Assembly: GCF_000306785.1 (NCBI RefSeq)
Contig: NC_017955.1
Coordinates: 3,472,001-3,536,000 of the forward strand
Length of the DNA: 64,000 bases
DNA from: Modestobacter italicus
GTDB lineage: Bacteria > Actinomycetota > Actinomycetes > Mycobacteriales > Geodermatophilaceae
Direction: 5' to 3'
The first letter of the stretch is position 1; every line of letters starts with the position of its first letter. Under the pieces are notes generated by a model. It searched no databases, had not been told where the DNA came from, and saw nothing but the letters and a program-made list of their open reading frames with translations. The translations under genes were made by a program, and so were the position numbers. Shown here in pieces: positions 16,151-23,640 of the stretch.

Positions 16151-16786
16151 ATGGCCGCCCCGATCAGCGACGCCGTCGTCGTCGACGTGCTGCGCCGCGT
16201 GGACCGCGGGCTCGGCCCGCTGGTGCAGCGGCTCGGCCGCCCACCGCACCTGCCCCCCGCCCAGCGGGCCGCCTGGTGGGCGCACCAGGTCGGCCGGGTC
16301 GCCGCCGGGGTCTCCGCGACGCCGCGGTTCGCCGGCCGGCTCGCCGGCTTGCTCCCGCTGCAGAACACCGTCGGCTCGGCGGTGCAGGCGCTGGTCGTCC
16401 TCGGCGTGGCCCGCGAGCACGGGTTGACCGAGCAGGCCGACCGGGTCTCGCTGCTGGCCCGGGTGCTGCTGGACCGCGAGCTGCCGGCCGAGCGGGTCGA
16501 GCCGCTGCTGGCCCGCAGCCGTGGCGTGTACGTCGACGAGGCGCTGGGCGACGACCGGTCCGGCATGGACGGCGCGGCCCGCAGCCTGTGGCGGGCCGCC
16601 CGGCTGCTCGGCCGGATCGACGACGCGCTGGACGCCCGGCCCAAGGGCAAGCTGCGGCACCGGGCGCTGTCCCAGCTGCCGGTGGTCGGCGTGGTGGGCG
16701 GCTACGCCGCCGAGCGGGAGGCGCTGCGCCGGGCCGCCCGCCGGGCCGAGGACCTGCTCAGCGCGGCGGTCGCGCTGCCCCGCTGA
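16151..16786 (+). CDS. conserved hypothetical protein
   Basis: 211-residue protein that I cannot assign. It is Ala/Arg/Leu-rich and mostly helical in appearance, with a central [21 protein letters not shown] segment and a glycine-rich [13 protein letters not shown] segment near the C-terminus that could contact a membrane. The ATG follows a TACGGT -10 element by eight bases. Its last 29 bp overlap the 3' end of metF, which is transcribed toward it. Confidence 0.65.
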   Translation: MAAPISDAVVVDVLRRVDRGLGPLVQRLGRPPHLPPAQRAAWWAHQVGRVAAGVSATPRFAGRLAGLLPLQNTVGSAVQALVVLGVAREHGLTEQADRVSLLARVLLDRELPAERVEPLLARSRGVYVDEALGDDRSGMDGAARSLWRAARLLGRIDDALDARPKGKLRHRALSQLPVVGVVGGYAAEREALRRAARRAEDLLSAAVALPR

Positions 16787-17681
16787 GGGCGTCGGCCCGG
16801 GCCAGGGCCTGGAACACCTCGCGCGTCGCCGTCGACCGGTTCATGGTGATGAAGTGGATGCCGGGCACGCCCTCGGCGACCAGCCGGCGGCACATGTCGG
16901 TCGCCACCTCCACGCCGTAGGCGCGCACCGCCCGCTTGTGCTCGGGGGTGTCGCCGTCCAGCTCGGCGAACCGGTCGGCGAGCTCGGTCGGGAACGCCTG
17001 CCCGGACAGCTCGACGATCCGGGTGATCTGCCGGGCGTTGGTCACCGGCATCACCCCGGCGATGAGCGGGACGTCGCAGCCCCGGGCGGCGACCCGGTCG
17101 CGCAGCCGGAGGTAGTCCTCGACCCGGAAGAACATCTGGGTGATCGCGAAGTCCGCGCCGGCGCGGCACTTGGCGACGAACATGTCGGTGTCGAACTCCA
17201 GGTCCGGCGAGCGGGGGTGCCGCTCCGGGAAGGCCGCCACCCCGACGCAGAAGTCGCCGATCCCCTTGATCAGCTCGACCAGCTCGGCGGCGTGCCGCAC
17301 GCCCTCGGGGTGGGCGACCCACTCGGCCTGCGGGTCGGCGCCGGGCGGGTCGCCGCGCAGCGCCAGCAGGTTGCGCACCCCCACCGCGGCCAGCCGGCTG
17401 ACCACGTGCCGCAGCTCGGCGGTGCTGTGGTCGACCGCGGTGAGGTGGGCCAGCGGCAGCATGGTGGTGTCGGTGGCGATCCGCTCGGTCATCGACACGG
17501 TGCCCTCGCGGGTCGAGCCGCCGGCGCCGTAGGTGACGGACACGAACGAGGGCCGCAGCTGCTCGAGCTGGCGCAGCGCGGTCCACAGCTGGGCCTCGCC
17601 GGCGTCGTCCTTGGGCGGGAAGAACTCGAAGGACCAGGTGGGCTGCTCGGTCTGCAGCAGCTCGCGCACGGTGCCGGTCAT
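16758..17681 (-). CDS. metF: methylenetetrahydrofolate reductase
   Basis: 307-residue FAD enzyme that reduces 5,10-methylene-THF to 5-methyl-THF for methionine synthesis. The N-terminal [10 protein letters not shown] motif holds the catalytic Glu. [33 protein letters not shown] and ITQMFF follow in the family order, and the length is normal. It overlaps the neighbouring gene tail-to-tail by 29 bp. A TACGCT -10 element lies eight bases before the ATG, suggesting leaderless transcription. The divergent neighbour is crtE. In M. tuberculosis the equivalent position is Rv2172c beside idsA2. Confidence 0.95.
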   Translation of the reverse strand: MTGTVRELLQTEQPTWSFEFFPPKDDAGEAQLWTALRQLEQLRPSFVSVTYGAGGSTREGTVSMTERIATDTTMLPLAHLTAVDHSTAELRHVVSRLAAVGVRNLLALRGDPPGADPQAEWVAHPEGVRHAAELVELIKGIGDFCVGVAAFPERHPRSPDLEFDTDMFVAKCRAGADFAITQMFFRVEDYLRLRDRVAARGCDVPLIAGVMPVTNARQITRIVELSGQAFPTELADRFAELDGDTPEHKRAVRAYGVEVATDMCRRLVAEGVPGIHFITMNRSTATREVFQALARADALSGAARPPR

Positions 17682-17689
17682 GACAGGCG

Positions 17690-17695
17690 AGCGTA
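17690..17695 (-). promoter_or_regulatory. -10 element TACGCT of metF
   Basis: Read on the minus strand, TACGCT is followed by eight bases and then ATG 17681. No ribosome binding site is visible. Confidence 0.5.
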
Positions 17696-17761
17696 CGGGC
17701 GTCGGGGCGTCCGGGGCGCGGCACCTGGGGTCACCGGCGGCAGCACCCCACCGAGTTGGGC

Positions 17762-17767
17762 AATACT
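17762..17767 (+). promoter_or_regulatory. -10 element AATACT of crtE
   Basis: AATACT lies six bases before GTG 17774 with no Shine-Dalgarno sequence between. It shares ACTCGCCCT with the pkn promoter at 23628-23640. Confidence 0.45.
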
Positions 17768-17773
17768 CGCCCT

Positions 17774-18922
17774 GTGACAGTCGGGACGCAGCAGCGTGGG
17801 ACCACCGTCGACGGCACCCCCGGGGAGCTCGCCGTCCCGGCCCTGGCCGCCGCCGACCTCGATCGGCTGCGGGCCTCGGTGGAGGCCGCGCTGGGCTCCT
17901 TCCTCACCGAGCAGCGGGCGACGCTGGCCGGCATGGCCGAGGAGCTGGTACCGGTGGCCGACGAGGTCGTCGCCGTGGCCGGCGCCGGGAAGCGGCTGCG
18001 GCCCGCCTTCGCCTACTGGGGCTGGCGGGGCTTCGTCGACGCCGGCGACCCGGCCGCCGAGTCCGACGAGGCGGTGCTCCGGGCGGTCGCCGCGCTGGAG
18101 CTGGTGCACAGCAGCGCGCTGGTGCACGACGACGTGATGGACGCCGCCGACACCCGGCGGGGCCGGCCGGCCACGCACGTCGGGTTCGCCGGGCGGCACG
18201 GCGGCGCCCAGCTCGACGGCGACGCGGACGCCTTCGGCGTGGGCGCGGCCATCCTGGTCGGCGACCTGGCGCTGGTCTGGTCCGACGAGCTGCTGCGCTG
18301 CTCGGGCATCTCCCCCGAGGCGCTGGCCCGGGCCCGCCCGGTCTGGGACACCATGCGCACCGAGGTCACCGCCGGCCAGTACCTCGACCTGCTGCGCGCC
18401 GCCGGCGGCCTGCCCGGCCCGGCCGGGGCGCTGGCGGTCGCGCGGTACAAGAGCGCCGGCTACACCGTGCAGCGCCCGCTGCAGCTGGGCGCCGCGCTGG
18501 CCGGCGCCGGGCCCGACGCGCTGGAGGTGTGCACCGCGATCGGCCTGCCGCTGGGCGAGGCGTTCCAGCTCCGCGACGACGTCCTGGGCGTGTTCGGCGA
18601 CCCCGCGGTCACCGGCAAGTCCGCCGACGACGACCTGCGCGAGGGCAAGCGCACGCTGCTGGTCGCGCTCACCGAGGAGGGCACCGACGACGCCGGCCGG
18701 GCGCTGCTGGCCGGCGCGCTGGGCAACTCGGCGGCCGGCGCCGAGGAGCTGGACGGCGTCCGGTCGCTGATGACCCGCAGCGGCGCGCTGCGCCGGGTCG
18801 AGGAGCGGATCGCCGAGCAGACCCGCCGCGCCCGGGTGGCGATCTCCGCCGCCCCGCTGGCCGCCGACGCCGGCCGGGCGCTGGACGCCCTGGCCGTCGC
18901 CGCCACCTCCCGCGCCGCGTGA
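17774..18922 (+). CDS. crtE: polyprenyl (geranylgeranyl) diphosphate synthase
   Basis: 382-residue prenyltransferase that builds GGPP for carotenoid synthesis. The first Asp-rich motif is HDDVMD near residue 118. The second region reads [11 protein letters not shown] near 270, followed by [10 protein letters not shown]. It heads a crtE-crtI-crtB operon joined by GTGA overlaps. By position it corresponds to idsA2 (Rv2173) of M. tuberculosis. I prefer GTG 17774 to the in-frame TTG 17756 because a -10-like AATACT sits between the two. Confidence 0.9.
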   Translation: MTVGTQQRGTTVDGTPGELAVPALAAADLDRLRASVEAALGSFLTEQRATLAGMAEELVPVADEVVAVAGAGKRLRPAFAYWGWRGFVDAGDPAAESDEAVLRAVAALELVHSSALVHDDVMDAADTRRGRPATHVGFAGRHGGAQLDGDADAFGVGAAILVGDLALVWSDELLRCSGISPEALARARPVWDTMRTEVTAGQYLDLLRAAGGLPGPAGALAVARYKSAGYTVQRPLQLGAALAGAGPDALEVCTAIGLPLGEAFQLRDDVLGVFGDPAVTGKSADDDLREGKRTLLVALTEEGTDDAGRALLAGALGNSAAGAEELDGVRSLMTRSGALRRVEERIAEQTRRARVAISAAPLAADAGRALDALAVAATSRAA

Positions 18923-20469
18923 CCGAGCTCGCGAGGTCACGGCGGGGCCGCAGCAACCGCACCCTGCGCACCGTCCCCGGCCGCACCGACCGCGTCGTCG
19001 TCGTCGGTGCCGGCCTGGCCGGGCTGTCGGCGGCGCTGCGGCTGCGCGGCGCCGGCCGCGAGGTCACCGTCGTCGAGCGCGGCAGCGGGCCGGGCGGCCG
19101 GGCCGGCGTGCTGACCCGCTCGGGCTACACGCTGGACACCGGCCCGTCGGTCTTCACCGCCCCCGAGCTGCTGGCCGACGCCTTCGCCGCGGTCGGCGAG
19201 CGGATGGAGGACCGGCTCACCCTGCTCCCCCTCGACACCACCTACCGGGCCCAGTTCGCCGACGGCGAGCACCTCGACGTGCACGCCGACCGGACCGCCT
19301 TCGCCGCCGAGGTGGAGCGGCTGTGCGGCCCGGCCGAGGCCGCCGCCCTGCACCGCTACCTCGACGACCTGGCCGAGCTGTACCGGCTGCAGCTGCGCAC
19401 CTTCATCGACCGCAACCTGGACTCCCCGCTGGACCTGCTCGGCCCCGAGCTGCTCACCCTGGTGCGGCGGGGCGGCTTCCGCCGGCTGTCGGCCCACGTC
19501 GCCGGCTTCTTCGCCGACGAGCGGCTGCGCCGGCTGTTCAGCTTCCAGGCGCTCTACGCCGGGGTCTCGCCGTTCCGGGCGATCGCCGCCTACGCGGTGA
19601 TCGCCCAGCTCGACATCGGCGCGGGGGTCTGGCACCCGGTCGGCGGCATCGGCGCCGTCCCCCGGGCGATGGCCGCGGCCGCCGCCGACGCCGGCGTGCA
19701 GTTCCGCTGGGACACCGACGTCACCGACCTGGAGATGTCCGGCGGCCGGGTGACCGGGGTGCGGCTGGCCGACGGCGAGCGGCTGGTCCCGGACGCCGTC
19801 GTGGTCACCAGCGACGCCCCGCACCGACTGGTGCCCCAGCTCCGCGGGCCCCGCCGGCCGGTGTACTCGCCGTCCTGCGTGGCGCTGCACCTCGGGGTGC
19901 GGGCCGAGCTGCCCGGGCAGGCGCACCACACGATCAGCTTCGGCGCGGCCTGGGAGCAGGTCTTCGACGAGCTCACCCGCGACGGCCGGCCGATGAGCGA
20001 CCCCAGCCTGCTGATCAGCATGCCCTCGGTGACCGACCGGTCGCTGGCCCCCGACTCCGCGGACGGACGGCACTGCCAGGTGCTCAGCGTGGTCGCGCCG
20101 ACGCCGAACCTCGACCCGCGCAGCGGCGGGAACCCCGACCTGGACTGGCCGGCCCTGGCGCCGCGCTACCGCGAGGAGCTGGTGCGGACGCTGGAGGCCC
20201 GCGGCTGGACCGGCATCGGGGACGCCGTGGAGGTCGAGGAGCTGCTGACCCCGGTGGACTGGGCGGCGCAGGGCATGGCCGCCGGCACCCCGTTCGCGCT
20301 CGCGCACACCTTCGGCCAGACCGGGCCGTTCCGGCCCTCGACGCTGCCCCGCCGCGGGCCGGAGAACGTGGTGCTGGCCGGGTCGTCGGTCCAGCCCGGG
20401 GTCGGGGTGCCGATGGTCGTGATCAGCGGCCGGCTGGCCGCCGAGCGGATCACCGGGCGGGTCTCGTGA
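18919..20469 (+). CDS. crtI: phytoene desaturase
   Basis: 516-residue FAD enzyme converting phytoene to lycopene by successive desaturations at the membrane. The N-terminal Rossmann motif VVVGAGLAGLSAALRL near residue 31 is followed by ERGSGPGGRAG and a TLDTGPSVFT segment. The C-terminus ends in LAGSSVQPGVGVPMVVISG, the CrtI-type FAD-closing motif. The GTG at 18919 overlaps the crtE stop and the stop overlaps the crtB start, so the three genes should be made in step. It is distinct from the CrtO-type flavoenzyme at 5.3 kb. Confidence 0.92.
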   Translation: MTELARSRRGRSNRTLRTVPGRTDRVVVVGAGLAGLSAALRLRGAGREVTVVERGSGPGGRAGVLTRSGYTLDTGPSVFTAPELLADAFAAVGERMEDRLTLLPLDTTYRAQFADGEHLDVHADRTAFAAEVERLCGPAEAAALHRYLDDLAELYRLQLRTFIDRNLDSPLDLLGPELLTLVRRGGFRRLSAHVAGFFADERLRRLFSFQALYAGVSPFRAIAAYAVIAQLDIGAGVWHPVGGIGAVPRAMAAAAADAGVQFRWDTDVTDLEMSGGRVTGVRLADGERLVPDAVVVTSDAPHRLVPQLRGPRRPVYSPSCVALHLGVRAELPGQAHHTISFGAAWEQVFDELTRDGRPMSDPSLLISMPSVTDRSLAPDSADGRHCQVLSVVAPTPNLDPRSGGNPDLDWPALAPRYREELVRTLEARGWTGIGDAVEVEELLTPVDWAAQGMAAGTPFALAHTFGQTGPFRPSTLPRRGPENVVLAGSSVQPGVGVPMVVISGRLAAERITGRVS

Positions 20470-21407
20470 TCCCCCCGACCCGGGCGCAGCAGCAGGCGGC
20501 GCTGGACGCGGCCTACGCGCACTGCGCGGCGATCGCCGCCCGGCACGGCAAGAGCTACCACCTGGCCACCCGGCTGCTCACCCCCGACCGCCGGCCCGCG
20601 GTGCACGCGCTCTACGCCGCCGCCCGGACCGCCGACGACTTCGTCGACGTGCCCGGCGCCGACCCCTCCGGTGACCTGGCGACCTGGTCGAAGGCGCTGC
20701 TGGACGAGCTGTCCGACGGCTGGTCCGACGACCCGGTGCGGCTGGCCCTGGTGCACACCTACCGGCGGTACGACATCCCGCTGGAGCACCTGGTCGACTT
20801 CCTCGCCGCGATGACCAGCGACCTCGACGTCACCGGCTACGCCGACCTGGACGCCCTGGACCGGTACATGTGGGGCTCGGCGTCGGTGATCGGGCTGCAG
20901 GTCCTGCCCGTGCTGGGCACCGCCCCCGGCGTCGCGCGGGAGGAGGCCGCCCCGCACGCGATCGCCCTGGGCGAGGCCTTCCAGCTGACCAACTTCCTGC
21001 GCGACGTCGCCGAGGACGTCGACCGCGGTCGGGTGTACCTGCCCGAGGACCTGATGAGCGCGCACGGCGTGACCCGCGAGCAGCTGGCCGCCCGGCAGTT
21101 CACACCGGGCTTCCGCGAGCTGATGCGGGAGATGGTGGCGGTCACCCGCCGCCGCTACGACGACGCCGCCCCGGGCACGCCGATGCTGGCGCGGGAGTCC
21201 CGGGACTGCGTGCGGGCCGCCACCGCGCTCTACGGCGGCATCCTGACCGAGATCGAGAAGGCCGACTACCGGGTGCTCGAGCGCCGGGTGCGGGTGTCCA
21301 GGCCGCGCCGCCTGGCGGTGTTCGCCCGCCGGTTGACCGCCGCCCAGCTGGCCAGGGTCAGCAGCACCAGGGCGAAGCCGAACAGCAGGTCCTCGACCGG
21401 GGCGTAG
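20466..21407 (+). CDS. crtB: phytoene synthase
   Basis: 313-residue squalene/phytoene synthase family enzyme condensing two GGPP to phytoene. Motifs include KSYHLATRLL, the first Asp-rich site ADDFVD near residue 58, and NFLRDVAEDVDRGRVYLP near 175. GTG 20466 overlaps the crtI stop. The last 142 bp, encoding about 47 C-terminal residues, overlap in antisense the 3' end of the second lycopene cyclase subunit gene, so the two coding regions share sequence. Confidence 0.92.
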   Translation: MIPPTRAQQQAALDAAYAHCAAIAARHGKSYHLATRLLTPDRRPAVHALYAAARTADDFVDVPGADPSGDLATWSKALLDELSDGWSDDPVRLALVHTYRRYDIPLEHLVDFLAAMTSDLDVTGYADLDALDRYMWGSASVIGLQVLPVLGTAPGVAREEAAPHAIALGEAFQLTNFLRDVAEDVDRGRVYLPEDLMSAHGVTREQLAARQFTPGFRELMREMVAVTRRRYDDAAPGTPMLARESRDCVRAATALYGGILTEIEKADYRVLERRVRVSRPRRLAVFARRLTAAQLARVSSTRAKPNSRSSTGA

Positions 21408-21613
21408 GCGATCCGCGGCCCCCAGATCGCGTCCGGGTCGTAGGTGACCACGTCCAGGCCGGTGAGCACGCCGTTCATCAGCAGCTGGAAGACGATCACG
21501 ATCGCGTGGGCGACCCAGAACACCGGCCGGGTGACCATCCGGGTGCGCAGCACGGCCAGGTCGACGACCAGGACGGCGACCAGCACGGCCACGGCGATCT
21601 GCGAGTAGGTCAT
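21266..21613 (-). CDS. lycopene cyclase domain protein, second subunit (CrtYd/CrtYf type)
   Basis: 115-residue membrane protein with three hydrophobic segments. The lycopene cyclase domain features are VFWVAHAIVIVFQLLMNGVLT and IAYAPVEDLLFGFAL, the conserved PxE(D/E) acidic patch. With the upstream gene it forms a heterodimeric cyclase that closes the end ring of lycopene. I cannot tell a beta- from an epsilon-cyclase. The ATG at 21613 overlaps the stop of the first subunit gene. Its 3' 142 bp overlap crtB in antisense, including the conserved acidic segment. Confidence 0.85.
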   Translation of the reverse strand: MTYSQIAVAVLVAVLVVDLAVLRTRMVTRPVFWVAHAIVIVFQLLMNGVLTGLDVVTYDPDAIWGPRIAYAPVEDLLFGFALVLLTLASWAAVNRRANTARRRGLDTRTRRSSTR

Positions 21614-21954
21614 GCGTCCGCCTCCTCCGCCGGGTAGCCGGCGTCCCAGCCGGTCACCTTCCGCACCGCCTCCAGCGCCAGCACCGCGCACACCGGGACG
21701 ACGAGGAAGAACAGCACCTCCTCCACCGGGATGCCGCCGGGCAGCCGGACGTCGAGGGTGCGGGTGGCGCTGTAGTCCCAGTGCCCGGCGGCGATCGCGT
21801 ACAGCACCCACACCACGAACACGACGAACTCCGGGACGACCGCCAGCAGCAGCCGCCGCCAGCGCGCGTAGACCCGCACGCCCAGCAGCAGCTCCAGCGG
21901 CGCGGTCACCACGAGGCAGCCGACCAGCAGCGACAGGTAGGTCAGGTGCCCCAT
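21610..21954 (-). CDS. lycopene cyclase domain protein, first subunit (CrtYc/CrtYe type)
   Basis: 114-residue membrane protein with about three helices. It begins MGHLTYLSLLVGCLVV, and the lycopene-cyclase signature LPGGIPVEEVLFFLVVP lies near residue 72. It pairs with the next gene as a heterodimeric cyclase, the arrangement known from other actinobacteria. It starts ten bases after the Rv2175c-like regulator gene and is probably transcribed from that gene's promoter. Confidence 0.87.
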   Translation of the reverse strand: MGHLTYLSLLVGCLVVTAPLELLLGVRVYARWRRLLLAVVPEFVVFVVWVLYAIAAGHWDYSATRTLDVRLPGGIPVEEVLFFLVVPVCAVLALEAVRKVTGWDAGYPAEEADA

Positions 21955-21964
21955 GAGCCGGCGG

Positions 21965-22288
21965 CTACAGCGCCAGCGCCTGGGCCCGGCGGGTGACCTC
22001 GGTGTGCCGGTCGCCGCGCAGGGCCTCGATCGGCGTGCCGGGCAGCGAGTCGTCGGCGCGGAAGAGCCACTCGAAGGCCTCCTGGTCGGTGAACCGGCCG
22101 TCGTAGAGCACCGTGAGCAGCCCGGGCAGGTGCTTGAGGACCGCGCCGTCCTGCAGGAAGTCCGCCGGGATCTTGCTGTTGCCGCTGCCGGGCACCGCCA
22201 TGAGCTTCCGCTCGGCGATGAGCTGGCGCACCTTGTTGGCCGAGACGCCGAGCTGCTCGGCGACCTCCGCAGGAGTGAGCGTGTCCAT
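21965..22288 (-). CDS. Rv2175c-family helix-turn-helix DNA-binding protein
   Basis: 107-residue protein. The N-terminal winged helix-turn-helix (TPAEVAEQLGVSANKVRQLI, residues 4-23) is followed by the C-terminal Rv2175c domain (LYDGRFTDQEAFEWLF). The M. tuberculosis counterpart is a DNA-binding substrate of the kinase PknL, whose positional counterpart here lies at 23.6 kb. It heads an operon with the lycopene cyclase pair, so it may regulate carotenoid cyclisation; this is inference. Its ATG lies inside an inverted repeat shared with the divergent FMN enzyme gene. Confidence 0.85.
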   Translation of the reverse strand: MDTLTPAEVAEQLGVSANKVRQLIAERKLMAVPGSGNSKIPADFLQDGAVLKHLPGLLTVLYDGRFTDQEAFEWLFRADDSLPGTPIEALRGDRHTEVTRRAQALAL

Positions 22289-22305
22289 AGGCTCCCAGCC
22301 TATGG
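22285..22305. promoter_or_regulatory. symmetric divergent promoter: inverted repeat with a TAGGCT -10 box on each strand
   Basis: CCATAGGCT and AGCCTATGG flank a CCC centre. Each strand reads TAGGCT, eight bases, then ATG: 22288-22293 drives the FMN enzyme at 22302, and 22297-22302 on the minus strand drives the Rv2175c-like gene at 22288. Each -10 box overlaps the first base of the opposite start codon. Confidence 0.65.
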
Positions 22306-23459
22306 CGAGCGCAGACGACGCGGCGATCGGTCCCCGGCTGACCCAGCGGCAGCGCGCCGCGGACGAGCCGGCGCTGCCCGACGACCCGGACCGCGAGCCG
22401 CCGTTCCTGGACCTCGCGGCGCTGGAGCAGCAGGCGCGCGGGCAGCTGCCCCCCGACGTGTACGACTACTACGCCGGCGGGGCCGGCGCCGAGACCACGC
22501 TGACCGAGGCGCCCGGCTCCTGGCGGGCCTGGCGGCTGCGCCCCCGGGTGCTGCGCGGCGGGGCGCCCCCGCAGCTGGGCACGACGCTGCTGGACACCGC
22601 CGTCACCACGCCGGTCGGCGTCGCGCCCTGGGCCTACCAGGGCATGGCCCACCCGGACGGCGAACGCGCCACCGCCCGCGGCGCCGCGGCGACCGGGTCG
22701 CTGATGACCGTGTCCACCAGCGCGACCACCTCGCTGGAGGACGTCGCCGCGGTCAGCCCGGCCGGCCCGCGCTGGTTCCAGCTCTACCGGCTGCACTCCC
22801 CCGCGTACACCGACGACCTGACCCGCCGGGCCGGCCGGGCCGGGTACACCGCCCTGGTCCTGACCGTCGACCTGCCGGTGCTGGGCCGGCGGCTGCGCGA
22901 CCTGCGCTCGGGCTTCGCGCTGCCCGCCGGCCTGCTGCTTGCCAACCACCCGCCGGTGCAGGGAGCCCAGCCGCCGTTGCGGGCGGCCGCGACCCCGAGC
23001 TGGACCTACGCCGACGTCGAGCGGTTCGCCGCGGTCTCGGGCCTGCCGGTGGTGGTCAAGGGCGTGCTCCGCGGGGACGACGCCGCGCGCTGCGTGGCCG
23101 CCGGCGCGTCGGCGGTGTGGGTGTCCACCCACGGCGGGCGGCAGGCCGACCCCGCGGTCGCCAGCGCCGAGGCGCTGCCCGAGGTGGTGGCGGCGGTCGG
23201 CGACGACGCCGAGGTCTACGCCGACGGCGGCATCCGGACCGGCTCCGACGTGCTGACCGCGCTGGCGCTGGGCGCCCGGGCGGTGTTCGTCGGCCGGCCG
23301 ACGGCGTGGGGGCTGGCCACCGGCGGCGCCGACGGCGTGGCGCGCGTCCTCGGCGGGCTGACCGAGGAGCTGGCGCACACCATGGCCCTGTGTGGTCTGG
23401 ACGACGTGCGCGCGGTGCCCCGGGACACCGTCGTCCGGGCGCCGTGGGCAGCCCGCTGA
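22302..23459 (+). CDS. FMN-dependent alpha-hydroxy acid dehydrogenase/oxidase
   Basis: 385-residue TIM-barrel flavoenzyme of the lactate/glycolate oxidase family, oxidising a 2-hydroxy acid. Motifs are YDYYAGGAGAETTL near residue 50, QLYRLH, VLTVDLPVLGRR, VVKGVLRGDDA, and VSTHGGRQAD with the catalytic His and Arg (family usually SNHGGRQLD), then YADGGIRTGSDV for phosphate binding. The substrate is unknown. Its promoter is merged with that of the divergent Rv2175c-like gene. Confidence 0.87.
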   Translation: MASADDAAIGPRLTQRQRAADEPALPDDPDREPPFLDLAALEQQARGQLPPDVYDYYAGGAGAETTLTEAPGSWRAWRLRPRVLRGGAPPQLGTTLLDTAVTTPVGVAPWAYQGMAHPDGERATARGAAATGSLMTVSTSATTSLEDVAAVSPAGPRWFQLYRLHSPAYTDDLTRRAGRAGYTALVLTVDLPVLGRRLRDLRSGFALPAGLLLANHPPVQGAQPPLRAAATPSWTYADVERFAAVSGLPVVVKGVLRGDDAARCVAAGASAVWVSTHGGRQADPAVASAEALPEVVAAVGDDAEVYADGGIRTGSDVLTALALGARAVFVGRPTAWGLATGGADGVARVLGGLTEELAHTMALCGLDDVRAVPRDTVVRAPWAAR

Positions 23460-23627
23460 ACGCGGCGCGCGGCCGGGGTCCGGTCCGCGGGCGCGCCGTG
23501 GCCGCCGGGCCCGGTGCGCGTCCACCTCGGCTGTCCCACCCGGCACTCCTGGCCACTCCAGCACTCAGGTGTCCAGACCGTGACCGCGCCGCCCGTGTTG
23601 CAGGGGTCGGCGCCTGCTCTCCGCTCC

Positions 23628-23633
23628 TAGACT
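23628..23633 (+). promoter_or_regulatory. -10 element TAGACT of the PASTA kinase gene
   Basis: TAGACT is followed by seven bases and GTG 23641 with no ribosome binding site, fitting a leaderless transcript. The remaining 170 bp upstream show no other clear feature. Confidence 0.55.
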
Positions 23634-23640
23634 CGCCCTC

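Noticed and set aside
17682-17773. Possible riboswitch (SAM or cobalamin) before metF
   Set aside because: The gap is 92 bp, is shared with crtE, and appears to hold start-proximal promoters for both genes, leaving no room for an aptamer.
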